From contig JAABSF010000002.1 of the NCBI GenBank assembly GCA_011390535.1, forward strand, positions 1 through 38,940: a DNA stretch of 38,940 nucleotides. Reading direction: 5' to 3'. Source of the stretch: Deltaproteobacteria bacterium. GTDB taxonomy: Bacteria; Myxococcota_A; Polyangia; HGW-17; SLPX01. Under the pieces are notes generated by a model. The model ran no database searches and had not been told where the DNA came from. It worked only from the letters and a program-made list of their open reading frames with translations. The translations under genes were made by a program, and so were the position numbers. Below, in pieces: positions 31,615 to 38,940 of the stretch. Position 1 is the stretch's first letter, and every line of letters starts with the position of its first letter.

Positions 31615-33234
31615 ATGGCTAATAAAAAAACGCTCCCTTCATATATTGAATGTGATTATCTGGTGATCGGGTCGGGTATCGCCGGACTTTATTTTGCACT
31701 AAATGCTGTTGAGCATGGAAAAGTCATCATAGTAACAAAAAAAAAGGCTAGCGATTCAAATACTTGGCTTGCACAAGGTGGAATAGCCTCTGTGTTGGGA
31801 GATGATGATTCCTTCGAATCTCACATAGCAGATACCGAAAGAGTGGGTGCGGGGTTATGTGACCACGAGATCGTTGAAACGGCCGTTAAAGAAGGGCCGA
31901 AGTGCATTAAAGATCTAGCAGAGCGGTTCTCTGTTTCTTTTGACACACGAACAGGAGATTCTTCCTATGACTTAGGCAAAGAGGGTGGGCATAGTCATCG
32001 CCGGGTGGTACATGTCCGGGATCTGACTGGTAAGGAGGTGGCTGAACGTTTGTTGGAAGCGGCGAAAAATCATCCCGGAATAAACATTTATGAAGATTGC
32101 ATGGCTGTGGATTTGTTGAGTAGCGCCAAGTATGGAGGTGCTAATGCTTGTTTTGGCGCCTACATTTTGGACAAGAGCACGAATGAAGTCTCTACGATAG
32201 TCTCTCGTGTGACGGTCATGGCTTCAGGTGGTGCGGGGAAGGTTTATTTGTATACATCGAACCCTGATGTTGCGTCAGGGGATGGTATAGCGATGGCCTA
32301 TAGAATCGGAGGCGCTGTCGCGAACATGGAATTTATACAGTTTCATCCCACATGTTTATTTCACCCCGAGGCCAGGTCGTTTCTTATAAGTGAAGCGCTG
32401 AGAGGTGAGGGAGGAAAGCTTGTCCTGGAATCAGGTGAGCGGTTCATGGGCGAATATCATCCGGATCAAGAGCTGGCCTCTCGAGATGTTGTTGCAAGAG
32501 CAATAGATGATGTATTGAAACGAACAGGTGAAGATTGTGTCTTTTTGGACATGACACATTTGGACCCTGTGTTTTTGCAAAAGCGATTCCCCAACGTGTA
32601 TGAGACTTGCCTCTCTTATGGTATAGACATAACCAAACAGCCTATACCGGTAGTCCCAGCGGCGCATTATTTATGCGGAGGAATCAAAACGGACTCCTAC
32701 GGTCGTACGTCCGTACAAAACCTACTGGCCATAGGCGAGGTAGCCTATACAGGTTTTCACGGAGCGTGTCGGATAGCATCCAATTCACTGCTGGAGGGGC
32801 TGGTTTTCAGCCGGCGTGCTGGAAAGGTTGCTCGTGACTTGGGTTGGCAAAATCCGAGTGTGGTGGCTTCTTGGAGTGCGGCTGGTGCTATTGATTCCGA
32901 TGAGGCGGTTGTTGTGAGTCATAACTGGGATGAGATTCGTCGGCTTATGTGGAATTATGTGGGAATTGTTAGAAGCACCAAGAGGCTTCAAAGAGCCAGA
33001 AGCCGAATAGGGCTTATTCGGGAAGAGATAAAAGAATATTATTGGAACTTTAAGATCAACTCTGATTTTTTGGAGCTTAGAAACCTCGCATTAGTCGCTC
33101 ATCTTATAATCGCATCGGCTCAGAGCCGTAAAGAGAGCCGAGGTTTGCATTATATGTTGGACTACAAGGATCCAGTGGAGAGTATGCAGAAAGATACGGT
33201 CTTTGTTCGAGGATCAGGCCCTCCTCCTCTTTGA
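31615..33234 (+). CDS. nadB: L-aspartate oxidase NadB
   Basis: 539 residues. It oxidises L-aspartate to iminoaspartate in de novo NAD synthesis. The FAD site is at the N-terminus (V-I-G-S-G-I-A-G-L), followed by the L-aspartate-oxidase/succinate dehydrogenase hallmarks N-T-W-L-A-Q-G-G-I-A, the H-S-H-R-R-V-V-H block, S-G-G-A-G-K-V-Y, F-I-Q-F-H-P-T and E-A-L-R-G-E-G, and H-Y-L-C-G-G-I in the second half. A typical C-terminal helical domain follows. nadA and nadC are not in the window. Divergent from lspA with 251 bases between. Confidence 0.96.
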   Translation: MANKKTLPSYIECDYLVIGSGIAGLYFALNAVEHGKVIIVTKKKASDSNTWLAQGGIASVLGDDDSFESHIADTERVGAGLCDHEIVETAVKEGPKCIKDLAERFSVSFDTRTGDSSYDLGKEGGHSHRRVVHVRDLTGKEVAERLLEAAKNHPGINIYEDCMAVDLLSSAKYGGANACFGAYILDKSTNEVSTIVSRVTVMASGGAGKVYLYTSNPDVASGDGIAMAYRIGGAVANMEFIQFHPTCLFHPEARSFLISEALRGEGGKLVLESGERFMGEYHPDQELASRDVVARAIDDVLKRTGEDCVFLDMTHLDPVFLQKRFPNVYETCLSYGIDITKQPIPVVPAAHYLCGGIKTDSYGRTSVQNLLAIGEVAYTGFHGACRIASNSLLEGLVFSRRAGKVARDLGWQNPSVVASWSAAGAIDSDEAVVVSHNWDEIRRLMWNYVGIVRSTKRLQRARSRIGLIREEIKEYYWNFKINSDFLELRNLALVAHLIIASAQSRKESRGLHYMLDYKDPVESMQKDTVFVRGSGPPPL

Positions 33235-33308
33235 TGGACAATGCTGGTTAAGTTGAAGTTGGTTTTGAAGGGGTTTGGGTGAAGGGCAGTGATTTGTTAC
33301 AAGTCTTT

Positions 33309-34118
33309 TTAATTCTCCGGACGGTAATTGGCTACGCAGACACCCATGTCACAGATTTCCATTTCAGAACAATCATCACGAGTATCGCAGAGGGGGCGGC
33401 AGTAAGTATTTATACATAAGCACCCTCTGTCTCCACAGATGTCCAAGCTTGCACAATCGCTGCTGAAAACGCATGCGTTTTCGTGATCTCCTATTGTATC
33501 CGGGACACACAAATTCTCTTCCGAGCAGGTTTGACTGTAAGGACAATCTTCAGGTATTTCGCAAGTGAAAATACACATACCCTTAGAGGAGCAGACCCTG
33601 TCAGCGCCACACTCTTCGCTTGTTTCACAGTATGTTTTGGTGTCACCACATGCAGGGTTCTCTTCTGGGACGCAACGGTTACACTCCGGGTTGCAGACGT
33701 AGCCTTCTCCGCAGTCGTCATCTTCACGACAGCCGGATTGACAGGTCATAACCTCATCTTCATCAGGTTCACAGATGAGGCCCGCTCCGCAGTCATTGTC
33801 GTCTTCACACTCATGATTGGGTTCAGCCGCCGGCCCGCAATAGCCTTCGGGCAGACACCGCTCACCTTCTGCACAGTCTCCGTCGAATTCGCACATTTTA
33901 GCGCAGATCCCATCTGATGTGCAATGCTCGTCAGCTGCACAGCCATCTTCGCAGGAAGAGTTGTCAATCTCCCAGCAGAAGCAACTGTCTGTGTCGCAAG
34001 CATAACAGCCCGAATCATCGCAATAGACGGCCCGACACTCAGCACCTCCTGAATCTGAACAGGCAAAGGAAAAAAGAGCCGCAGTTAAAACAGCTCCAAG
34101 AAAACAATAGCGACGCAT
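33309..34118 (-). CDS. Cysteine-rich repeat lipoprotein
   Basis: 269 residues with a lipobox F-S-F-A before Cys20 and then more than 40 cysteines. They fall in repeated short modules of the kind D-x-D-C-x-x-G-x-x-C-x-x-x-x-x-C (for instance D-N-D-C-G-A-G-L-I-C and D-D-D-C-G-E-G-Y-V-C), the pattern of Dickkopf-N or similar disulfide-rich domains that Myxococcota-type surface proteins use in many copies. Mature protein should be a rod of disulfide-bonded modules outside the cell. No function can be assigned. It lies on the strand opposite to nadB with 74 bases between the ends. Confidence 0.85.
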   Translation of the reverse strand: MRRYCFLGAVLTAALFSFACSDSGGAECRAVYCDDSGCYACDTDSCFCWEIDNSSCEDGCAADEHCTSDGICAKMCEFDGDCAEGERCLPEGYCGPAAEPNHECEDDNDCGAGLICEPDEDEVMTCQSGCREDDDCGEGYVCNPECNRCVPEENPACGDTKTYCETSEECGADRVCSSKGMCIFTCEIPEDCPYSQTCSEENLCVPDTIGDHENACVFSSDCASLDICGDRGCLCINTYCRPLCDTRDDCSEMEICDMGVCVANYRPEN

Positions 34119-34499
34119 GGTTCACCTCCGATTGATTTGCGGCCACCAAAAGCCTTTGTTTTTTGTCAGCTCTCTACATGGACACAAAATTCAAGTTTCT
34201 AATACTGATCTGTTCTACTTCAATATTCATGCCAGGAGTAGGACATGTAAAGCCTTTTTTGTGACATGGATCTGTTGTTTTTTCTGGCTTGTGTGAACGC
34301 TGGTTGACGGGGACGGTCTAATATAGTCATCGCAGGTTCACATGTTTGGATACAGGATGGATCCGAAAATGTAAAAACTGCAGCTTCTTTGAAGATCCGT
34401 TATCCAGGTATCTTGACTTCCTGAAGTAAATATCATATCGCCAATTTTATTGTTTTTTTTTCATAAACCCTCCGGACTTTAAGCGGAAATGGAGTTATC
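34119..34499. other. 381-base intergenic region upstream of inositol-3-phosphate synthase
   Basis: AT-rich. The five-base word ACATG recurs four times in about 150 bases (near 34180, 34243, 34263 and 34339). TTGACT (about 34410) could be a -35 for inositol-3-phosphate synthase but the matching -10 is weak. No ORF was found. Confidence 0.4.
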
Positions 34500-35825
34500 A
34501 TGACAAGATTAATCCAAGAAAAGGTTCAGATTGAACCGGCGGATGGAAAGCTGGGCGTTTTAATACCCGGTCTGGGAGCAGTGGCCACAACTTTTATTGC
34601 CGGTGTAGCCGCTGCACGTAAAGGCTTGGGGAAGCCAATCGGATCTCTCACTCAAATGAGCACCATCCGGCTGGGGAAAAGGACGGACGATCATTCACCG
34701 TTGATAAAAGATTTTGTACCTTTGGCCGAGATGGATGATTTGGTGTTTGGTGGCTGGGATATTCATGGCGAAAACGCATATGAGACAGCCAAAAGAGCGG
34801 AAGTTCTCGAGCCGGCCCTTTTAGAAGAACTAAGAGAAGATCTGGAATCGGTAAAGCCGATGAAGGCAGTGTTTATGAGAGAATATGTGCGGAATCTGGA
34901 GGGACCGCATGTAAAAGAAGAAAAAAACAAGTGGGAGCTTGCTCAAGCGCTTGTGGAAGATATTCAGAGTTTCAAAAAATCGAATGGTTTGAATCGCGTG
35001 GTGATGGTCTGGTGTGCCAGCACCGAGACTTATATGCAAGAAGGGGACGGCCATAAAACGCCGGCGGATTTTGAAAAAGCTTTGAAAGAAAATGATCCAT
35101 GCATTCCACCATCCATGATTTATGCTTATGCTGCGCTGAAAACAGGTGTCCCTTTTGCGAATGGAGCGCCTAATTTGACCGTAGACATAGCTGCTTTGAG
35201 AGAGTTGGCGACGATTCAAAAGGTTCCTATCGCAGGGAAGGATTTCAAGACAGGTCAGACGTTGATGAAAACCATTATCGCGCCGGGCTTAAAAGCGCGT
35301 ATGCTTGGTATAGAAGGTTGGTTTTCAACAAACATTTTAGGCAACGTCGATGGCTTGGTTTTAGATGATCCCGGATCTTTTAAAACGAAAGAAGAGAGTA
35401 AGCTCTCTGTTTTGGATGTTATCCTTCAGCCGGATTTATATCCGGATCTGTATAAAGATCTGAATCATAAAGTTAGGATAAATTACTATCCTCCGCGAAA
35501 GGACAACAAAGAGAGCTGGGATAATATTGATATTGTGGGTTGGATGGGCTACCCGATGCAGATCAAAATTAACTTTTTGTGCAGGGACAGTATTTTGGCG
35601 GCTCCTGTTGTTTTGGATTTGGTTTTGTTCATGGATTTGGCCAAACGAGCGGGAATGTATGGTATTCAGGAATGGCTCTCATTTTACTGGAAGAGCCCCA
35701 TGACCGCACCGGAGCTTTATCCGGAGCATGATCTTTTCATTCAACTCAGCAAAATGAAAAATACTCTGCGGCACATAAAGGGAGAAGATCCCATAACCCA
35801 TATAGGGCTGGAATATTATAAGTAA
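34500..35825 (+). CDS. ino1: myo-Inositol-3-phosphate synthase
   Basis: 441 residues, a normal bacterial length. It converts glucose 6-phosphate to inositol 3-phosphate with NAD. The Rossmann motif is near the N-terminus (V-L-I-P-G-L-G-A-V-A-T-T), with G-G-W-D-I-H-G, N-G-A-P-N-L-T-V, G-K-D-F-K-T-G-Q-T-L-M-K (catalytic Lys region) and N-I-L-G-N-V-D-G further on. GGAG lies five bases before the ATG. The gene is followed by a one-helix membrane protein (38 bases) and a PAP2_C/sphingomyelin-synthase-like gene, which suggests the product enters an inositol lipid. Confidence 0.95.
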   Translation: MTRLIQEKVQIEPADGKLGVLIPGLGAVATTFIAGVAAARKGLGKPIGSLTQMSTIRLGKRTDDHSPLIKDFVPLAEMDDLVFGGWDIHGENAYETAKRAEVLEPALLEELREDLESVKPMKAVFMREYVRNLEGPHVKEEKNKWELAQALVEDIQSFKKSNGLNRVVMVWCASTETYMQEGDGHKTPADFEKALKENDPCIPPSMIYAYAALKTGVPFANGAPNLTVDIAALRELATIQKVPIAGKDFKTGQTLMKTIIAPGLKARMLGIEGWFSTNILGNVDGLVLDDPGSFKTKEESKLSVLDVILQPDLYPDLYKDLNHKVRINYYPPRKDNKESWDNIDIVGWMGYPMQIKINFLCRDSILAAPVVLDLVLFMDLAKRAGMYGIQEWLSFYWKSPMTAPELYPEHDLFIQLSKMKNTLRHIKGEDPITHIGLEYYK

Positions 35826-35863
35826 TTTGGTATTTATAGTGCCGTTGGATTTTCGGGTTTCGT

Positions 35864-36268
35864 GTGAAAAAAGTCCAAAATACTCAGCAAGTAAACCTTG
35901 CGAATGCTTCCCTGACAAGAAAAATGAAAGAGATGTTGTGTCATCAGCATCCTAGGAGGGATTGGCCTGTTAAGGAATTCCTGGTGATCCTTGTTTTGAT
36001 AGTCTCTGTATGGGTTTTTGATGTGTTTGTGTTGCGTGACTCATACGATGAGAATTATTTCATAGTACAGAAAACAGTTAGGAAAGCCGGTCTTCACTGC
36101 CGGGATATGATTATAAACAAAAAAGGGATTATCACCTACGAAGTGGAGACATGTGGCAAGCGCTATACATATGAAGTGAGAGGCAACAGCGCTGTTGTGA
36201 TCGACGTTGTGAAAATAGTCGGGGATCCGAGAAAAAGGTGTCCCCGGAAAGAAAAAACCGGGCAGTAA
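35864..36268 (+). CDS. Small single-pass membrane protein of unknown function
   Basis: 134 residues from GTG 35864 (ATG at 35924 or 35936 are alternatives; none has a strong ribosome site). A basic N-terminal stretch precedes one membrane helix (about 36-56, L-V-I-L-V-L-I-V-S-V-W-V-F-D-V). The C-terminal 75 residues should face the periplasm, with beta-like strands and three Cys (H-C-R-D, E-T-C-G-K-R and R-C-P), a small domain I do not recognise. It lies between inositol-3-phosphate synthase and the PAP2_C gene with gaps of 38 and 3 bases, so it may belong to the same lipid pathway. Confidence 0.65.
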   Translation: MKKVQNTQQVNLANASLTRKMKEMLCHQHPRRDWPVKEFLVILVLIVSVWVFDVFVLRDSYDENYFIVQKTVRKAGLHCRDMIINKKGIITYEVETCGKRYTYEVRGNSAVVIDVVKIVGDPRKRCPRKEKTGQ

Positions 36269-36271
36269 TAG

Positions 36272-36997
36272 ATGATGGAACCGATTCGTATTTTATTTCG
36301 GCACATCGGTAATAAGTGGAGGGTCGCCATGACCCGTCCTTATGCACTACATTCTATTCTTTTAGGGTTGGTGTTATTCTTTTTTTCCATATCTTTTATG
36401 TTGAATTGTGCCCGTTTTGCCGAAACTTATCCGTATACGCCTCGTTTGGATGACCTAGTTTTGGACCATCTCCCCGTTTGGGATCTGAACACATTATCCA
36501 CACTGGGAATAGAGCTCTTTATTTGGGGGTTTTACGGGTTCTGTTTGTTGTTTTATCCCGAGAGATTCGCGTTTGGTATCAAGACATTCGCGATTTTTAA
36601 ACTATTCAGAGGCGTATGTCTTACTCTGACGCATCTGGGTCCGCCTCTTTATATGGTAGAAGATGGTTTTCCGGGATCTGTTTTTGGTGGTATGTTTTTT
36701 ACCAAAGATCTTTTTTTCTCGGGGCACACCGGATATCCCATTTTGGCGGCTATGGTTTTTTGGGATATCAAATGGTATCGCTACATAGGGATTTTTGCTG
36801 GTGTTGTCTTAGGTGTGTCCACTCTGTTTATGCACGACCATTATACGATTGATATAATCGGTGCCGTTTTCGCATGTCCGTTGGTATGGCTGCTTTCACG
36901 TTGGCTTTTTACTTCAGACTATGAGGCGGGAGTTGATCCATACAAAACGGATTTGGAGCTGCGTCGCGCAAGAGAAATTTTTCAAACCGATCAATGA
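36272..36997 (+). CDS. Sphingomyelin-synthase-type PAP2_C membrane protein
   Basis: 241 residues with about six membrane helices. It has the motifs of the sphingomyelin synthase/PAP2_C family in order: K-L-F-R-G-V-C-L-T-L-T-H-L-G-P-P (Lys/Arg motif), D-L-F-F-S-G-H-T-G-Y-P (catalytic Ser-Gly-His), and H-D-H-Y-T-I-D-I-I-G-A (second His and Asp). The family transfers phospho-head groups between lipids or removes them: sphingomyelin synthase in animals, inositol phosphorylceramide synthase in protists. Beside inositol-3-phosphate synthase it is a candidate inositol phosphotransferase or inositol-phospholipid phosphatase. No CDP-alcohol phosphotransferase is in the window. Biochemical role is inference. 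Confidence 0.85.
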   Translation: MMEPIRILFRHIGNKWRVAMTRPYALHSILLGLVLFFFSISFMLNCARFAETYPYTPRLDDLVLDHLPVWDLNTLSTLGIELFIWGFYGFCLLFYPERFAFGIKTFAIFKLFRGVCLTLTHLGPPLYMVEDGFPGSVFGGMFFTKDLFFSGHTGYPILAAMVFWDIKWYRYIGIFAGVVLGVSTLFMHDHYTIDIIGAVFACPLVWLLSRWLFTSDYEAGVDPYKTDLELRRAREIFQTDQ

Positions 36998-37036
36998 GAT
37001 TTTGATAACCTTGTTGTGCTGGAAAAGAGGCCGCAA

Positions 37037-37501
37037 ATGGCAAAGGTGTTTTTCAATCCCCTAAATTATTGGTTGATGGTGACCGCTCTTTTAGTGGTTG
37101 TAGATAAAATGGCGGGAGAAAAACTGTATTTTGTTTTAGCTGGAGTGGCAGCTTTTGCAGCGGCTTTCGCGGCATCGGTTTCTCTAGGGCTGGTATGGCA
37201 GGTGAGTGTATTTTTTGTTGTAGTAACGCTATTGTTTAAATTTGCGCGCAAGCCTTTGTTGAGAACACGGAATGATTCGTTAGATAGTATAGAAGAAGCT
37301 ATTGGTTGGTATAAAGGAATGAAGGGAGTTGTTTTGGTGGAGACCTCGTCTACGAGGCCGGGGCGAGTGGTTTTTGATGGAACGTTAGTTTTTTCAGCGC
37401 GATCAGGGAAAAAACTGCGTCCGGGTTTCGTGGTAGATTTTGACTCTATGCGTTTGGGAGAGATTTGGGTTAAGGGCTCTAAGGAGTGTGAAGAAGTATG
37501 A
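37037..37501 (+). CDS. NfeD-like membrane protein
   Basis: 154 residues from ATG 37037 with AAGAGG six bases upstream; a GTG at 37016 gives seven more residues but has no site. Two or three membrane helices (about 10-75), then a C-terminal OB-fold-like domain: G-M-K-G-V-V-L-V-E, R-P-G-R-V-V-F-D-G and P-G-F-V-V-D-F-D-S-M-R-L-G-E-I-W-V-K, the pattern of NfeD proteins. NfeD usually partners a stomatin-type SPFH protein, which is not next to it here. It overlaps the next gene by four bases (ATGA). Confidence 0.75.
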   Translation: MAKVFFNPLNYWLMVTALLVVVDKMAGEKLYFVLAGVAAFAAAFAASVSLGLVWQVSVFFVVVTLLFKFARKPLLRTRNDSLDSIEEAIGWYKGMKGVVLVETSSTRPGRVVFDGTLVFSARSGKKLRPGFVVDFDSMRLGEIWVKGSKECEEV

Positions 37502-38940
37502 ACGGATGGAGCTTGTTTTATCGTAAGTACCCCAAAATATTTATATTCTTTGTGTTGGTGTTAATGGCTTGTGGCGGCGAGAGGAGTGGATTGTCCCAGA
37601 CTCAGGATTCTTCAACGAATGTGGTGGATGTTTTTGTGGAGCCGCAAACATTTGATGCATCTACCAAAGAAGTGAAACCTGAAGGAGGATCCGTTTGGCA
37701 TTATGAGAATGGTGCTTGGGTCGCCATTTCCAAGAAGACCGCGCAAGAAAAAGGGCTTTTTGTTTTAGATCTAAGCGATGAATGGGCTCCGTTTATTTTT
37801 TCTGAAGAAACCCCCGGTCAAGAGGGGCACAAAGAAAACTATTACCGAAAAATTTTTGTCGGGTTGGCGAATGATCAAAACGACAACGAAGGAAAGCCCT
37901 TAAAAAATGGGAGACATAATTATTTAGAGCTCTTTGGTGTTTTTCCTACACTCTCGGTATTGAAAAAACGCGCGATAGGAGAGTTGGATAAAACCTGTTA
38001 CGAAAAAATAGACTATTCAGTGTTCAGTGAAAAGCTTCCATATCCTGTCCGTTACGATGGGGAAAAGAATGATAAGAGGTACAAACAGCGCTATTTGAAC
38101 AGAAAGCGAAACATAAAAAAGATGATGCGCAAAGCAGGCATCAAGAACGAGCCGGAGTTTCTGGAGAAAAGGAAAGCTTCTTGGGAGGTGCAAGCCTATA
38201 AAAAAGTGAGACGTGTATATCACGCCCTTGTGGAGGCACAAAAAAGACTGGTATGTGAAGGACTGTTACGCAAAAAAAGGATGGAAGTCGGCGTGATGGA
38301 TTGGCAAACACACCAGGCTTTGAAGCGGTTTGAGCGAAAACACAAGATATTCGGCTGGGGGATGATTTGGAAAGAGACACGGGAGGTGCTGGCTCGGTCT
38401 CCTGAGGAGAACCTCCACAATGCTTTAATAAGAGTGTTACGGGAGCGGATCGCAAATCAAGTCCCTGTTATTGAAGATGGGACCGTTAAAACTGATGGCA
38501 AAAAAAAGGCGAGAAACATTGTTGAGGAATTCACAAAGGAAGCTGTTAAGCAAATGAATATTGTGGATGTAGACCGTGGGATTGATTTCTTGACGAAGCC
38601 GCCGGTGGAGAGTTTCAAAGAGTTCAAGGTCGCCGTTAAGTTTCCGAAGTTACCGGACTATTACAGTGAAAAGATGAAATTCTCCGTTACCATAAAGAGA
38701 GGTGATGTATGGTATGAGTTCCCTTATGATGAAAAGGGAAACAAGAAGCCTCAACCAAGAGCTCTTCGTCCCTGGATCATTTTATATGCACACCATGAGG
38801 GAAAAAAAATACCCCTTGTTCAGTGGCCGACAACTATTGGGGGGTGGCGCTCGGAACACTACAAGGGTCATGAGTATTGGAGTTACAAGAACTCTTCCAC
38901 TGGGCAGTGGTTATGGAAATATGTTGTGGCTGCACCGGTC
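37498..38940 (+). CDS. Lipoprotein resembling an L,D-transpeptidase (3' end outside window)
   Basis: The frame is open for 481 codons to the window edge with no stop. The start ATG overlaps the NfeD-like gene. Signal peptide and lipobox V-L-M-A before Cys25. A highly basic middle part includes a helical block with G-V-M-D-W-Q-T-H-Q-A-L-K-R-F-E-R-K-H, the shape of a peptidoglycan-binding domain 1 motif. The last visible part, V-Q-W-P-T-T-I-G-G-W-R-S-E and Y-K-N-S-S-T-G-Q-W-L-W-K, resembles the front of an L,D-transpeptidase-type catalytic domain; the catalytic Cys/His would be beyond the window. Function as a cell-wall cross-linker is inferred from these parts, with moderate confidence. Confidence 0.75.
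   Translation, partial: MNGWSLFYRKYPKIFIFFVLVLMACGGERSGLSQTQDSSTNVVDVFVEPQTFDASTKEVKPEGGSVWHYENGAWVAISKKTAQEKGLFVLDLSDEWAPFIFSEETPGQEGHKENYYRKIFVGLANDQNDNEGKPLKNGRHNYLELFGVFPTLSVLKKRAIGELDKTCYEKIDYSVFSEKLPYPVRYDGEKNDKRYKQRYLNRKRNIKKMMRKAGIKNEPEFLEKRKASWEVQAYKKVRRVYHALVEAQKRLVCEGLLRKKRMEVGVMDWQTHQALKRFERKHKIFGWGMIWKETREVLARSPEENLHNALIRVLRERIANQVPVIEDGTVKTDGKKKARNIVEEFTKEAVKQMNIVDVDRGIDFLTKPPVESFKEFKVAVKFPKLPDYYSEKMKFSVTIKRGDVWYEFPYDEKGNKKPQPRALRPWIILYAHHEGKKIPLVQWPTTIGGWRSEHYKGHEYWSYKNSSTGQWLWKYVVAAPV

Noticed and set aside
1..38940. tRNA, rRNA, tmRNA, RNase P RNA, CRISPR array or transposase
   Set aside because: No cloverleaf, conserved rRNA word, regular spaced repeat or transposase-like protein was recognised.

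Overview
The window reads as a chromosomal segment of a deltaproteobacterial or Myxococcota-like Gram-negative bacterium with moderate GC content (by eye in the 40s percent). The indications are: a complete elongasome operon; sigma54-type enhancer-binding proteins with a matching -24/-12 promoter motif; an RpoH-like sigma factor; many Cys-anchored lipoproteins, including a disulfide-rich one of the kind common in Myxococcota; and two short conserved proteins (1549-1827 and 17765-17938) of types I associate with myxobacterial relatives. The taxonomic call is inference; there is no rRNA or tRNA here. I saw no insertion sequence, phage gene or CRISPR array.

Layout. 1-1041 is the end of a coiled-coil protein. 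1051-3924 (minus) holds a secreted ComEA-like helix-hairpin-helix protein, a small conserved protein and a large lipoprotein. 4196-10848 (plus) is mreB-mreC-mreD-mrdA-rodA followed closely by a degenerate sigma54-activator-like gene, and then psd (10949-11809). 11872-13995 is a methyltransferase with a very long disordered proline-rich N-terminus. 14023-16339 (minus) is an RpoH-like sigma gene downstream of an NtrC-type activator whose receiver domain has lost its phosphorylation residues; a sigma54-like promoter lies between them. 16729-19440 carries small secreted or coiled-coil proteins separated by unusually long intergenic regions containing inverted repeats. 19689-22603 is a sodium/solute symporter translationally overlapped by a secreted metallo-beta-lactamase-fold lipoprotein. 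22614-27471 (minus) is a zinc-ribbon protein and a 1435-residue protein that joins a glycosyltransferase to a phosphodiester-glycosidase (NAGPA) domain. 27858-31363 (minus) is lspA - lgt - lgt - DUF116, the lipoprotein-maturation locus with two divergent lgt copies. 31615-33234 is nadB, 33309-34118 a Cys-rich lipoprotein. 34500-36997 pairs inositol-3-phosphate synthase with a sphingomyelin-synthase-type PAP2 protein. 37037-38940 is an NfeD-like protein and a truncated lipoprotein resembling L,D-transpeptidases.

How it fits together. The dominant theme is the cell envelope: rod shape and septum-independent peptidoglycan synthesis (mre/mrdA/rodA), phospholipid synthesis (psd, inositol phosphate synthase plus a lipid phosphotransferase-like protein), lipoprotein processing (lgt x2, lspA) and at least six predicted lipoprotein substrates. 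The most unusual items are the GT-NAGPA fusion, the tandem lgt pair with a cysteine-rich insertion, the two degenerate sigma54-activator variants, the back-to-back sigma54-like promoter motifs beside a sigma gene, and the inositol-lipid gene pair.
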